Source: Bacteroidota bacterium
GTDB lineage: Bacteria; Bacteroidota; Bacteroidia; B-17B0; Aurantibacillaceae
Assembly: GCA_021155905.1 (NCBI GenBank)
Contig: JAJNBG010000015.1
Coordinates: forward strand, 62,001-126,000
Length of the DNA stretch: 64,000 bases
Reading direction: 5' to 3'
The notes under the pieces were generated by a model, which saw only the letters and a list, made by a program, of their open reading frames with translations, did not search any database and was not told the DNA's origin. A program made the translations under genes and the position numbers. Below, in pieces: positions 7,808 to 17,276 of the stretch (position 1 is its first letter; each line of letters starts with the position of its first letter).

Positions 7808-10453
7808 TTAAAAGAACAACAAACGCTTGATATCATTGAGTTTCATCAGGGCTTCCACCGGTGTCAGGGTGTTAATATCGGTTTTGATGAGCTCATCTTT
7901 CACCTGTTCCAGAACCGGGTCATTTAACTGAAAAAAGCTCAATTGATAGTCACTTTTACTTTTGGTTTTGGAACTCATGCTTTGCAGCATGTCACCATTG
8001 CTGCTCACTTCTACTTCCGATAGTTCCAGTTCGTGGTCTTTTTCCAGTTTCTTTAAAATATCGTTGGCCCTGTCAACCACCTGCTTCGGCATGCCGGCCA
8101 TACGTGCCACGTGAATCCCGAAACTGTGTTCGCTGCCACCTTCCAGTAATTTGCGCAGGAAAATGATTTTATTGTTGAGTTCCTTTACCGACACATTAAA
8201 GTTTTTAATGCGCGGGAAATAAGTGGTCATTTCATTGAGTTCGTGGTAGTGTGTAGCAAATAATGTTTTGGCCCGGTTCTTTGGTTGCGAATGCAGGTAC
8301 TCGGCTATCGCCCAGGCAATGGAAATTCCATCATAAGTCGAAGTTCCCCGTCCGATCTCATCGAGTAGGATCAAGCTGCGTTCACTTAAATTATTTAAGA
8401 TACTGGCCGTTTCATTCATCTCTACCATGAACGTAGATTCACCACTGGAGATATTATCACTGGCACCCACACGGGTAAAAATCTTATCCACGATCCCAAT
8501 CTCCGCGCTTTTTGCCGGCACATAACAGCCAATCTGTGCCATTAAAGTAATCAATGCAACCTGACGTAATAAAGCAGATTTACCACTCATATTCGGACCG
8601 GTAATCATCATCACTTGCTGGGTCTCGTTATCCAGGTAAACCGAATTACTCACGTAATCCGTGCCTAAGGGTAATTGTTTTTCAATTACCGGGTGACGGC
8701 CATCCACAATGTTAATAGCAAACTCATTATTCAGGACAGGTCGTATGTATTGATTATCCCTGGCCAGTTTGGCAAAGGACAAGAGGCAATCTAATTTGGC
8801 GATGAGAGAGGCATTTAACTGAATCGGAATGATGTAATCAATCAGGTCTCTCACTAAGGCCTCATACAAGCTTTGTTCCAGTACCGCGATCTTATCTTCG
8901 GCACCTAATATTTTTTCTTCGTAAACTTTTAATTCAGGCGTAATGTATCGTTCAGCGGTTGTTAAAGTTTGCTTACGAATCCAATCCACCGGTACTTTAT
9001 CTTTATGCACATTGGTCACTTCCAGGTAATACCCAAATACATTGTTGTAGGAAACCTTTAAAGAAGAGATACCGGTGCGCTCTACTTCTCGTTGCTGTAT
9101 CTGTAATAAATAATCTTTTCCGCTGAAAGCAATCGCTCTTAATTCATCCAGTTCTGTATTTACGCCTTTGCTGATCACGTTTCCTTTATGAAGCAATACG
9201 GGTGCTTCTTCATTCAATTCATTCTGCAAACGATCGCGCATTAACAAACAGGGATTCAATTGTTCCGCTATTTTTTGCAGGGCATGGTTGTCGCATGCAC
9301 TGGTTATCGTTTTAATTGACTCAATTAAATTCAGCGCACGTTTCAATTGTACCAGTTCACGCGGGTTAATTTTTCCGGCAGCCACTTTCGAGATCAAACG
9401 CTCGAGGTCACCAATTTCTTTGAACTGAGCAATCAGCTCGGATTGTATGTTACTGTGTACACCAAAATAATGCACCACATCCAAACGCTCATTGATTAAT
9501 TCCAGTTGCTTTAAAGGCAGGGCCAACCAGCGCTTTAAAAGCCTGGAGCCCATTGGTGTAACGGTAGCATCAATGATATCAATAAGACATTTGCCGTTAT
9601 CATGGCTGCTGCCAAATAGTTCCAGGTTGCGAACTGTGAAGCGGTCGAGCCACACATACTGATCTTCTTCCACACGCGATACTGCGGTGATGTGTTGTAA
9701 CTTATCGTGTTTGGTTTCTCCTAAATAATGCAGGATAGCACCACAGGAATTAATCGCTAAAGTTAAATGTTCGATGCCAAAGCCTTTTAGGGAACTTGTT
9801 CCGAATTGTTTGGTGAGTGCTTCGTAGCCGAAGTCCTGGGTAAAGGCCCAGTCATCCAGTCCGAAAATATAAAAACGATCGCCGATCAGATTGATGAGAG
9901 CCTGACGTTTATTTTTTTCAAATAATATTTCGTTAGGCTTAAAACTTTGAATCAGTTTTTCAATATAGGTCAATGAGCCTTCCGCTACTAAAAATTCACC
10001 CGTGGATACATCCAGGAAAGAAACCCCCGCACGTTCTTTATCCATGTGGATACTGGCCAGGAAATTATTGCTGCGGTGTTCCAGTACTTTATCGTTAAAA
10101 CTTACACCAGGAGTTACCAGTTCGGTCACACCACGTTTCACAATACTTTTGGTTAATTTTGGATCTTCCAGTTGGTCGCAAATGGCCACGCGATAACCGG
10201 CACGTACTAATTTCGGTAAATACGTATCTACTGAATGGTGCGGAAAACCGGCCAGTTCAATGTGTGATGCAGAGCCATTGGCACGCTTGGTTAAGGTAAT
10301 CCCCAGTATTTGTGAGGCTTTAATGGCGTCTTCTCCAAACGTTTCGTAAAAATCTCCCACGCGAAACAATAAAATAGCATCAGGATATTTTCCTTTTACC
10401 TCATTGTATTGGATCATTAAGGGCGTTTGTTTGGTTTCAGATGTTTTTGCCAT
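7808..10453 (-). CDS. mutS: DNA mismatch repair ATPase MutS
   Basis: MutS1 of 881 residues, which finds base mispairs and small loops and recruits MutL. All parts are present: the N-terminal mismatch-binding domain with the intercalating Phe in [11 protein letters not shown] (about 32-42), connector, lever and clamp, then the ATPase with Walker A GPNMSGKS (about 619-626), the [16 protein letters not shown]alker B/signature region and the [10 protein letters not shown] switch. Length equals the usual family size. Start ATG at 10453 gives [20 protein letters not shown], a normal N-terminus. The two tRNAs lie downstream on the same strand. No mutL is nearby. Confidence 0.98.
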   Translation of the reverse strand: MAKTSETKQTPLMIQYNEVKGKYPDAILLFRVGDFYETFGEDAIKASQILGITLTKRANGSASHIELAGFPHHSVDTYLPKLVRAGYRVAICDQLEDPKLTKSIVKRGVTELVTPGVSFNDKVLEHRSNNFLASIHMDKERAGVSFLDVSTGEFLVAEGSLTYIEKLIQSFKPNEILFEKNKRQALINLIGDRFYIFGLDDWAFTQDFGYEALTKQFGTSSLKGFGIEHLTLAINSCGAILHYLGETKHDKLQHITAVSRVEEDQYVWLDRFTVRNLELFGSSHDNGKCLIDIIDATVTPMGSRLLKRWLALPLKQLELINERLDVVHYFGVHSNIQSELIAQFKEIGDLERLISKVAAGKINPRELVQLKRALNLIESIKTITSACDNHALQKIAEQLNPCLLMRDRLQNELNEEAPVLLHKGNVISKGVNTELDELRAIAFSGKDYLLQIQQREVERTGISSLKVSYNNVFGYYLEVTNVHKDKVPVDWIRKQTLTTAERYITPELKVYEEKILGAEDKIAVLEQSLYEALVRDLIDYIIPIQLNASLIAKLDCLLSFAKLARDNQYIRPVLNNEFAINIVDGRHPVIEKQLPLGTDYVSNSVYLDNETQQVMMITGPNMSGKSALLRQVALITLMAQIGCYVPAKSAEIGIVDKIFTRVGASDNISSGESTFMVEMNETASILNNLSERSLILLDEIGRGTSTYDGISIAWAIAEYLHSQPKNRAKTLFATHYHELNEMTTYFPRIKNFNVSVKELNNKIIFLRKLLEGGSEHSFGIHVARMAGMPKQVVDRANDILKKLEKDHELELSEVEVSSNGDMLQSMSSKTKSKSDYQLSFFQLNDPVLEQVKDELIKTDINTLTPVEALMKLNDIKRLLFF

Positions 10454-10854
10454 AGTCTTAGAGGGTTAAAGATACGATATCAAAGGGCTAGGGCAGGATT
10501 TAATTTTTAACAGAATTCCCCGGATTGTTAATATTATTTTTGGTTTCCCTTAAGAAGATTAGGGCGTGCCCCCGCAAAAAGACAACGGGGTCGGGCTTTT
10601 CGTTGCAAGTCCACCATTCATCCCTCGTGGCTGTGGGCTTTTTCACTACAATCCCTCACGCGCTTTATATTTTGACATTCGGAGTTTAATTTTTCAAAGT
10701 TGCCATATACCTGCGTGAGGGATGCAGGCGGAAATCCTTTTACGTAACGAAGTGAAGTAAAAGATTGAAGCGGGCCAGCCCGACGGCGCCTGTCCTTAGC
10801 GCCGACACGCCCAAATTATAATAATCAAACAAAAAATAGCATCTTTATGGCCTC
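10454..10854. other. 401-base intergenic region between divergent mutS and the Gre-like gene
   Basis: No credible gene. The 5' flank of mutS (10454-10500) has TATCTTTA on the minus strand, a weak match to TAnnTTTG. Most of the rest (10562-10812) is a GC-rich nested inverted repeat described separately. 10813-10854 is AT-rich leader for the gene starting at 10855. Confidence 0.8.
10562..10812. repeat. GC-rich modular repeat, two units in inverted orientation
   Basis: Unit A (10562-10661, plus) and unit B (10713-10812, minus) face each other around a 51-base AT-rich spacer. Both begin GGGCGTG, contain GTCGGGCT about 30 bases in, and end ATCCCTCACGC; unit B also has CAATCTTTT and AAAAGGATTTCCGC. 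The element as a whole is thus bounded by GGGCGTG/CACGCCC and has an inner pair CCCTCACGC/GCGTGAGGG. Base composition is clearly richer in GC than the flanks. A third unit is at 19635-19725. Confidence 0.85.
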
Positions 10855-11301
10855 ATGCAAAAGCAAAAATTAATAGAAGCCTGTAACGATTATTTCAGGA
10901 ATAAAATAACCTCGCTGATGTCAGTCATACATGATGTTTCAGAATCTTCTAATTCAGAAAGTAAAAGCTCTGCCGGCGATAAGCATGAAACCTCCAAAGC
11001 CATGATGCAACTGGAGCGGGAAAAATTAGGCATGCAGCTTAAAGAAGCTGAGATGCAGTTAGCAGAATTTGAAAAGATAGATTTTAGTAAAACCTTTCAA
11101 AAAGTAGAGCAGGGGAGTTTGGTTCAAACCGATAAAGGCTGGTTTTTTATTGCAGGTTCTGTTGGAAGAATATTGCTCGATACTCAAACCGTATTTGTCA
11201 TTTCCGCTCAATCTCCATTGGCATCGGCGATGATGAACCATAAAGAAAAAGACACCGTCAATTTTAACGGTGTCTCTTATGTGATGGTGAGCATTCAGTA
11301 A
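10855..11301 (+). CDS. protein with coiled-coil N-terminus and GreA/GreB-like C-terminal domain
   Basis: 148 residues. The first half is helical, with Lys/Glu heptads (QLEREKLGMQLKEAEMQLAE, about 50-70) after a Ser-rich linker. From about residue 85 GSLVQTDKGWFFIAGSVGRI leads to VFVISAQSPLASAMMNH and KEKDTVNFNGVSYVMVSI, which follows the C-terminal FKBP-like domain of Gre factors (I-S-x-x-S-P-x-x-x-A-L-x-x-K-x-x-x-D-x-V). Gre proteins bind the RNA polymerase secondary channel. The N-terminal coil is short and lacks the obvious acidic tip pair of GreA, so transcript-cleavage activity is doubtful. ATG at 10855. It ends 1 base from the convergent T9SS gene. Confidence 0.7.
   Translation: MQKQKLIEACNDYFRNKITSLMSVIHDVSESSNSESKSSAGDKHETSKAMMQLEREKLGMQLKEAEMQLAEFEKIDFSKTFQKVEQGSLVQTDKGWFFIAGSVGRILLDTQTVFVISAQSPLASAMMNHKEKDTVNFNGVSYVMVSIQ
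11242..11274 (-). terminator. intrinsic terminator of the T9SS gene, inside the convergent coding sequence
   Basis: GACACCGT and ACGGTGTC (11251-11258, 11267-11274) form an 8-bp stem; on the minus strand it is followed by TTTTTCTTT. It lies 29 bases after the stop of the minus-strand gene at 11303 and within the last 60 bases of the plus-strand Gre-like gene. Confidence 0.65.
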
Positions 11302-11302
11302 C

Positions 11303-14113
11303 TTACTTGCTTAACACAACTCGTTTCACGGATGTATTTTTATCGGAAGTAATCTTCACAAAATAAACACCATTGTTTAGTTTACTTAGATCAATGTTTT
11401 TGTAGTTGCCATTTATGTTTTCTTCCAATACGCTCTGGCCAACGGAATTTAATACCTGGATCTGTCCTGCTTCTTTAACCATCGATGAGTTTACAATGTA
11501 TAAAATCCCGTTACTTGGATTCGGATACACTTCCCAACCATTATCATTGGCTGATTGAGAATGAATACCCGTAATGGTTTCGATGGTATTGATCGCGGTG
11601 TTTGTGATCACCGGCTCATTAAAATCAAAATAAATATTAGCAGTGTTTTTTATTTGTGTTCCAGGAGTATTGTTAGTCGTTCGCTTAATGCGATACTGAA
11701 TATAACCATGACTCGCCGGCTCGTTTGTACCACTGTCCACTAACATGATATTATTGAATTTCCAGCGCAATACATTTCCGGGTAAGATCTCCACATCGTA
11801 ATTATGACTGGCACCCAACATTTCAAAAGTACTGACGTTTACATTCGAAGATAATGTATCGGTTACTTTAATGTTTACTGCTGGTCCGTTTCCTGTATTC
11901 TGAAAACGAATGAGGTAAGTTAAATCAGTCACAGATGCTGCAATATCCCCTGTTGCGCCAACACCGACAGGATTAGGTGTTTTATCATTAGGGTCATAAG
12001 CGCCGGTAACCATGCGAGAGTAGCAATAAGTGTTGTCAGATTGATTGTAATCTGCTATGGTAGGTTGTGCATAGGCACAGCTGGTAAATATACTTCCCAA
12101 AGGTGTACTTAATGGTACAGTAAACTGAATATTGAACGACGTACTGTAATTAGTTGAATAATTTAAATTGCTGAAATTCCACATCACGGTGTCTCCCGAA
12201 AGCGTATAGGTTGCCGGAGTGACCATTGTAATATTTGGAATAAATGCAGAAGGTAAAACCGCTTTGAAAATGCCTGAACCATTCACATTGTTTTGATTCA
12301 ATAGAGTATAGCTCATGCCACAAACAAATCCGGGAACAATGCCACCACTCCAGGAGTAGACTTTTAGATCGGGTTGCGTGGTAGAATTAAAACCTACAGA
12401 TAAATTATTATTGAATGAATTTGGTTGCCCTGAATTAATCATAGCGCTGATGGTAGTAGTACAGGTCGTAATAATTCCGCCATAGGTATTTCCTATAGAT
12501 AAAGAATAAGTACCGTAGGGCAGGTTACTGATGATATAATCTCCGGCTGAATTCGTATACCCATAACGGTTACCGGGGTTCGCAATGACGAATCCATTGA
12601 TCCAGTTATTGTCGCCGCTGTTTTTGATGCAATCGGTGTTATTGTCAATATAGGCATTTCCACTTATAGATCCACAATTCACTCCAATAGAAGAAATTGA
12701 ATCCCAGTAAGTCATACAATTCATTGCGGCATCAAAAACAGTGACACTGTAATAATTAGAAGTTAAGTTCGTTAAGTCCTGCGTAGTGGCGCCGGTATTC
12801 CATTGGTAGGTAAAGGGCCCTGGATTGCTTCCTCCGATGCTTAAATCAATCGCACCGTCTCCCGAATATAAACAGGTTTCATTGTAGTTGGTTAGTGTAG
12901 TTGTTACTCCGGATAATGTACCGGTGCCGGTAGAATTAACTGTTGCTGTAGAACTTGCTGCGCAACTATTAACATCAAGTACCATTAAAGTATAGGATCC
13001 TGGACAGACTCCTTGAACAACCTGACTCAATTGAGGAAACCCCCAAGAATAAACATAAGGAGAAGTTCCACCGTTTGCCATTCCAAAAAGAGATCCGTCA
13101 CAGGTATTACCACACGACGCATTATATGCATTACCGAAAACTGTTAAGGGACTGGGTTGAGTTACGATAACATTGCCGTTAGTGTTACAACCATTAGCAT
13201 CAGTTACATTTACCTGGTAATTACCCGCAACTACATTTGGGTTAACGGCAAGTGTTGAACTAATCCCTGTCCATAAATAATTATAAGGCGGTATGCCTCC
13301 CGTGGTGCTGGCTGCCACCGTGCCGGTTGCAGTTCCAAAGCATTTGACGTTGCTGGCATTTACGTTGGCGTTTAATGGAGGAGGCTGTGTAATAACCACA
13401 GAAGCGGTCCCTACACATCCCATTGCATCTGTTACAGTTAAGTTATATAATCCTGCACATAAATTTGTTACTGATGGTGTCATTGCACCATTCATCCAAG
13501 AATAAATATATGGCAATGCACCTCCTGCTACTGAGGAATTAGCTGATCCATTACATAATCCAAAACAACTTATGTTTGTTTGGCTACTGATTGAAACCAC
13601 GGGGCCCGCATAATCTCCTATTAAACTATATGCATTGGTTGTGCATCCGTTGGCATCAGTAACCGACAACGTATATCCACCAGCTACAATACCAGAATTA
13701 CAGAGTGTCGTTACTCCATTACTCCATGAATATGTAGTAGCCCCCATTCCTCCACTTATTGTTGCACAAGTGGCACCATTGGCTTGACCGCAATTTGTAT
13801 GAGTAACAGTTGTAACTGCTGTTAATTGAGTCGGTTCACCTATGTTGACCACCAATGAACTTGTATTTGCTACTGCGTCTTCAACATACACAGTGTAGCT
13901 CCCGGCTGCGAGTCCTGTAATCACATCAAAATGTGTATTAGTTGGTGTCCAGGTATAAGTATATGGAGCTGTTCCTCCAATTGCTGTAACGCTGGCACTC
14001 CCATTACTGCCACCAAAGCAACTCACATTGCTTACAGTGGAAGTTAATGTGGTTTGTGAAAATGCAATGGAACCAATAAATAGAAGAGTAATAGTAGATA
14101 GTAATTTTTTCAT
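11303..14113 (-). CDS. SprB-repeat secreted protein with T9SS type A sorting domain
   Basis: 936 residues. The signal peptide MKKLLSTITLLFIGSIAFSQ is followed by six SprB-type repeats up to about residue 470, recognisable by CFGGSNGSASVTAIGG-, CFGLCNGSANSSVAGG- and CFGTATGTVAASTTGG-like openings and YxYxW closings. A SdrD-like module (NAYIDNNTDCIKNSGDN) and a DUF7619-type region (YDPNDKTPNPVGVG to about 845) come next. The last 75 residues (VYPNPSNGILYIVNSS to VKRVVLSK) are a T9SS type A signal, so the protein should cross the outer membrane and be anchored or released at the surface. SprB repeats occur in the gliding adhesin SprB and other surface proteins. Substrate or ligand unknown. ATG at 14113 fits the signal peptide. 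Confidence 0.92.
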   Translation of the reverse strand: MKKLLSTITLLFIGSIAFSQTTLTSTVSNVSCFGGSNGSASVTAIGGTAPYTYTWTPTNTHFDVITGLAAGSYTVYVEDAVANTSSLVVNIGEPTQLTAVTTVTHTNCGQANGATCATISGGMGATTYSWSNGVTTLCNSGIVAGGYTLSVTDANGCTTNAYSLIGDYAGPVVSISSQTNISCFGLCNGSANSSVAGGALPYIYSWMNGAMTPSVTNLCAGLYNLTVTDAMGCVGTASVVITQPPPLNANVNASNVKCFGTATGTVAASTTGGIPPYNYLWTGISSTLAVNPNVVAGNYQVNVTDANGCNTNGNVIVTQPSPLTVFGNAYNASCGNTCDGSLFGMANGGTSPYVYSWGFPQLSQVVQGVCPGSYTLMVLDVNSCAASSTATVNSTGTGTLSGVTTTLTNYNETCLYSGDGAIDLSIGGSNPGPFTYQWNTGATTQDLTNLTSNYYSVTVFDAAMNCMTYWDSISSIGVNCGSISGNAYIDNNTDCIKNSGDNNWINGFVIANPGNRYGYTNSAGDYIISNLPYGTYSLSIGNTYGGIITTCTTTISAMINSGQPNSFNNNLSVGFNSTTQPDLKVYSWSGGIVPGFVCGMSYTLLNQNNVNGSGIFKAVLPSAFIPNITMVTPATYTLSGDTVMWNFSNLNYSTNYSTSFNIQFTVPLSTPLGSIFTSCAYAQPTIADYNQSDNTYCYSRMVTGAYDPNDKTPNPVGVGATGDIAASVTDLTYLIRFQNTGNGPAVNIKVTDTLSSNVNVSTFEMLGASHNYDVEILPGNVLRWKFNNIMLVDSGTNEPASHGYIQYRIKRTTNNTPGTQIKNTANIYFDFNEPVITNTAINTIETITGIHSQSANDNGWEVYPNPSNGILYIVNSSMVKEAGQIQVLNSVGQSVLEENINGNYKNIDLSKLNNGVYFVKITSDKNTSVKRVVLSK

Positions 14114-14200
14114 AAAATAGTTTTAATTCAACTAAAGTATAACAAAAATTTTCCCGGTTAGAGGCTATTTAGTAAAATGGTATTTTGAATGAGTTAAAAA

Positions 14201-14293
14201 GTCATGCTGAACTGTCACTTCGAGCGAAGTCGAGAAGCAGCATCTGTTGAGACGCTGAATCATACCGATAGTTATCGCGACAGGGCGACGGCA
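14201..14293. repeat. dispersed TTCGAGCGAAGTCGA-type repeat
   Basis: TGTCACTTCGAGCGAAGTCGAGAAGC (shown here in parts: TGTCACTTCGAG at 14213-14224 then CGAAGTCGAGAAGC) followed by a second short palindromic stretch (GATAGTTATCGCGACAGGGC). It contains the perfect palindrome CTTCGAGCGAAG. A related copy is at 29792-29859. It fills the gap after the outer-membrane protein gene. Confidence 0.75.
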
Positions 14294-14302
14294 CTCTCAA
14301 AT

Positions 14303-17143
14303 TTACTCTGCTCTTTTTCTTTTTTTTCCGTCTATTGGTTCTGGTTCAGTTTCCTCTTTCTTCGCGAAATATTTTTTAAAGTTGTAAGTAAACGTCAGCA
14401 TGTAATAACGGTTCAGCACATTGGTTTGCGAGTCCTGGATATAGCTGTCGGTATTCGTTCTCGTGACAGAGTTATTTTGATTTAGTAAATCATACACCGT
14501 TAAACGTAACTCGGCTTGTTTGTCCTTTAAAAATTTATAACCGATTCCGGCATTCCATAAAGAGATCGATTGATTAAAGGCACTGGTTAAACCGGAATAA
14601 TAAGTGTTGGTATATTCACTTTGCAGCACCAATCCTTTGTACGGATTAATAGTAAGTTTTAACCGCGATTGCTGAGACAGGTATGTGGTATTGGAGTTCG
14701 ATTGTAAAGTATTTTCAATCTGGCTATATGACGAGTTTGAAGACAAGGTAAAATCAATTTTCTCACTAATGTTGCTGCTGAATACCAAACCTAAGGCTCC
14801 GGTGGCAGTCTTCGCATAATTGGTGTTGGTGTTAATTAAACCGGGTACATTGGTGTAATTTCCGGATACGTTTACACTCAAATTTGTTTTAATTTTTTTA
14901 ATAGGGAAGGTATAGTTGATAAAAGAACGAACCGAGTAATACCCGTTTAAATTAACCGGGCGAACGATCTGGGCTCCTCTTTGCAGATAAATGGAATTAT
15001 AAACTACGGTGTCCTGGTTGGCAATTAAAGTACTGTTCCCGATGTAATTGTCTGAATAATTTCCGCCGATAAGTGCAAAAAAGGATGTTGCTTTTATCGT
15101 ATTGACACCTGAGTAACGGATATTCAGATTGTTTTGAAAATCCTGCTTCAATTCAGGGTTACCGGTACTTAACTGCAATGAATTGTTATTATTTACAACA
15201 TCCTGCATCTGATCAATACTGGGTGGATTGTTACTGGTTCTGTAATTCAGGCGGAGATTTTTCTTCGGGGAAAATTTATATTGCAATTGTGCCGAAGGTA
15301 AAACAGATTCAAAACTTTTACTTAACTGATAGCTGGTTGGAATCTCCTGCTGTTTGGAAAGTAAGGCCCATTGGTATGCAGCATTGACTGAAAAATTAAA
15401 TTTTTCTTTTTGAAATCGATAACCAAGACTTCCGGATTGCGACTGGTATTGATTCCTGAATACATTTGTTAAGCTGCTATCCAGGTCATCGTAGCGATAA
15501 TCGATTGAATCCCTGTTGTTGGTTCGTTTGGAAGAATAATTGTCGGTGTAATTAGCAGTATAATTGAAAAGTAAGAAACTATTTTTATTCAGTGGTTCCG
15601 TATAAGAAAGATTTCCGTTAATGCTATTTCCGTGTTTAAGGATAGCTGATTTCTGGTTAATTGAATCCCCATAAGATAATGTATCCCTGTAATAATTATT
15701 CATGGAATACAATTTGTTTTCCCCGGAGTTTCTTGTCATTCCGGGGGTCACATTAATGGAGAACGTACGTCCTTTTTTTACAAACGCGTGGCGGTATAAA
15801 AACGATGAAGACACATTGTAACCGAACAAATTGTTTGAGGTTTTATTTTGAGTGCTGTTTAAAAGGAACGCCTCCCGTGAGCTGCTACCTAATAGCATTT
15901 TCTCCCCCTTATTAAATTGAAACGATAATTTCGGTTGAATCACGAGGGAATTCATAGAATCTATTTTAGCTTCCAGTTTAAAATTAAGACGGTGATTATA
16001 ATTCTCACTTTGCGTTGTGTTATTTTCGTTATAAACCAGGCCGTTGTTTGAGCCTACAATGTACTGCTGAAGAAGGGAAGAACGTGAATCGTTATGAGTG
16101 CCGTTAAAAAAGTAACTGCCGGTGACTTCTGTTTTTTTGCTCCATTTATCAGCATAGTTTAATCCAAACAAAGATGTGGTGTTGATCCCGTTCTGATTGC
16201 TTACCTGGAAATTGTCGCTCCCATTGGAGGGAGGCCCGCCCTGGCCGCCGCCACGTCCACCTCGTCCTCCACCGCTGCCTCCGCTACTACTCACGCCCAC
16301 CAGGTCTTCTGAAGAAAAATTTTGTTCGTTGATATTATTGGATTGTGCTAAAACCGTCAAGCGTCGGTTACCTTTAAAAATGTTGACATTGGCACCCGCT
16401 TTATATTTGTCTTCATAACCATAACCGCCATAGACTTTTCCAAAGACGCCATTTTTAAATTGTGCCTTGGTGACAATATTAATTGTTTTAGTATTATTTC
16501 CGTCATCAAATCCTGTGAATTGCGATTGGTCACTTTTTTTATCAAAAACCTGAACCTTATCAATTATTTCTGCAGGAATGTTTTTTAACACTGCGTTCGC
16601 ATCGTCCCCAAAAAATGGTTTCCCATCAACCAATACTTTTTTCACTTCTTCACCCTGTGCCTGTACTTTGCCATCAACCACCGTGACACCCGGCATTTTT
16701 CCAACCAGGTCTTCGGCGGTCGCGTCTCTGTTTACTTTAAATGCTTTTGAATTAAAACTGGTAGTGTCACCATTCTGTGTAGCTAAGGCCATTTGAGCTT
16801 CTACCGTCACTTCTTTCAGATTCGTTGAATTTGGTTTCAGGGAAATGGTTCCCAAATCGATGGCTTGTGTTGTAATTTGAAGGGATTTAAAAACAGGTTT
16901 GTAACCAAGGTTTAAAATTTTCAGAATATAGTTGGACGGGGAAATATTTTCGAGCGTAAATAAACCGTCTACATCACTCGTTGTTCCTTTTAAAAAAACA
17001 GAATCCGATTTTAAGACAATAACAGATGATCCAATGGCAGGCTGGTTATTTTCATCCATTAATTTCCCGCTAATCGAAAATGTCTGAGAATGCGAAAAAA
17101 GAGTTGTGCATAGCAGACATATAAAGACTAAAAATTTTGGCAT
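14303..17143 (-). CDS. TonB-plug/beta-barrel outer-membrane protein (OMP_b-brl_3 type)
   Basis: 946 residues from the ATG at 17143; the frame stays open to a TTG at 17167 but the signal peptide MPKFLVFICLLCTTLFSHSQ begins at this ATG. Order: a carboxypeptidase-regulatory-like beta-sandwich (about 20-100; ISGKLMDENNQPAIGSSVIV), a plug-like domain with GKMPGVTVVDGKVQAQG and VLVDGKPFFGDD (about 140-190), then a long barrel rich in alternating Tyr/Asn/Ser strands, ending YYMLTFTYNFKKYF. A Gly/Arg-rich loop (GGSGGGRGGRGGGQGG, about 290-305) interrupts the early barrel. No SusD partner is adjacent, so the substrate cannot be named. The C-terminus ends in a charged tail (EPEPIDGKKRKRAE) after the last strand. 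Confidence 0.9.
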   Translation of the reverse strand: MPKFLVFICLLCTTLFSHSQTFSISGKLMDENNQPAIGSSVIVLKSDSVFLKGTTSDVDGLFTLENISPSNYILKILNLGYKPVFKSLQITTQAIDLGTISLKPNSTNLKEVTVEAQMALATQNGDTTSFNSKAFKVNRDATAEDLVGKMPGVTVVDGKVQAQGEEVKKVLVDGKPFFGDDANAVLKNIPAEIIDKVQVFDKKSDQSQFTGFDDGNNTKTINIVTKAQFKNGVFGKVYGGYGYEDKYKAGANVNIFKGNRRLTVLAQSNNINEQNFSSEDLVGVSSSGGSGGGRGGRGGGQGGPPSNGSDNFQVSNQNGINTTSLFGLNYADKWSKKTEVTGSYFFNGTHNDSRSSLLQQYIVGSNNGLVYNENNTTQSENYNHRLNFKLEAKIDSMNSLVIQPKLSFQFNKGEKMLLGSSSREAFLLNSTQNKTSNNLFGYNVSSSFLYRHAFVKKGRTFSINVTPGMTRNSGENKLYSMNNYYRDTLSYGDSINQKSAILKHGNSINGNLSYTEPLNKNSFLLFNYTANYTDNYSSKRTNNRDSIDYRYDDLDSSLTNVFRNQYQSQSGSLGYRFQKEKFNFSVNAAYQWALLSKQQEIPTSYQLSKSFESVLPSAQLQYKFSPKKNLRLNYRTSNNPPSIDQMQDVVNNNNSLQLSTGNPELKQDFQNNLNIRYSGVNTIKATSFFALIGGNYSDNYIGNSTLIANQDTVVYNSIYLQRGAQIVRPVNLNGYYSVRSFINYTFPIKKIKTNLSVNVSGNYTNVPGLINTNTNYAKTATGALGLVFSSNISEKIDFTLSSNSSYSQIENTLQSNSNTTYLSQQSRLKLTINPYKGLVLQSEYTNTYYSGLTSAFNQSISLWNAGIGYKFLKDKQAELRLTVYDLLNQNNSVTRTNTDSYIQDSQTNVLNRYYMLTFTYNFKKYFAKKEETEPEPIDGKKRKRAE

Positions 17144-17220
17144 GAGCTTTAAATGTACGATTAACAAAAGAATTAAATGTGTTTAAAAAAGTTAAATGAG
17201 GCTAAAGCTGCTCTATGTTC

Positions 17221-17256
17221 AAAAAAAAACATCCACCGTAGAAAGTGGATGTTTTC
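17221..17256 (-). terminator. intrinsic terminator of pyrG
   Basis: On the minus strand AAAACATCCAC pairs with GTGGATGTTTT (11 bp) around a short loop and is followed by nine Ts, 21 bases after the pyrG stop. Confidence 0.9.
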
Positions 17257-17276
17257 GTTTCAAAAATTTATAAAAA

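Noticed and set aside
11303..17143. SusC/SusD-type polysaccharide utilisation locus with the GH16 gene
   Set aside because: The barrel protein is not SusC-like in the plug signature I can see, has no SusD gene beside it, and the GH16 gene is 5 kb away in another transcript.
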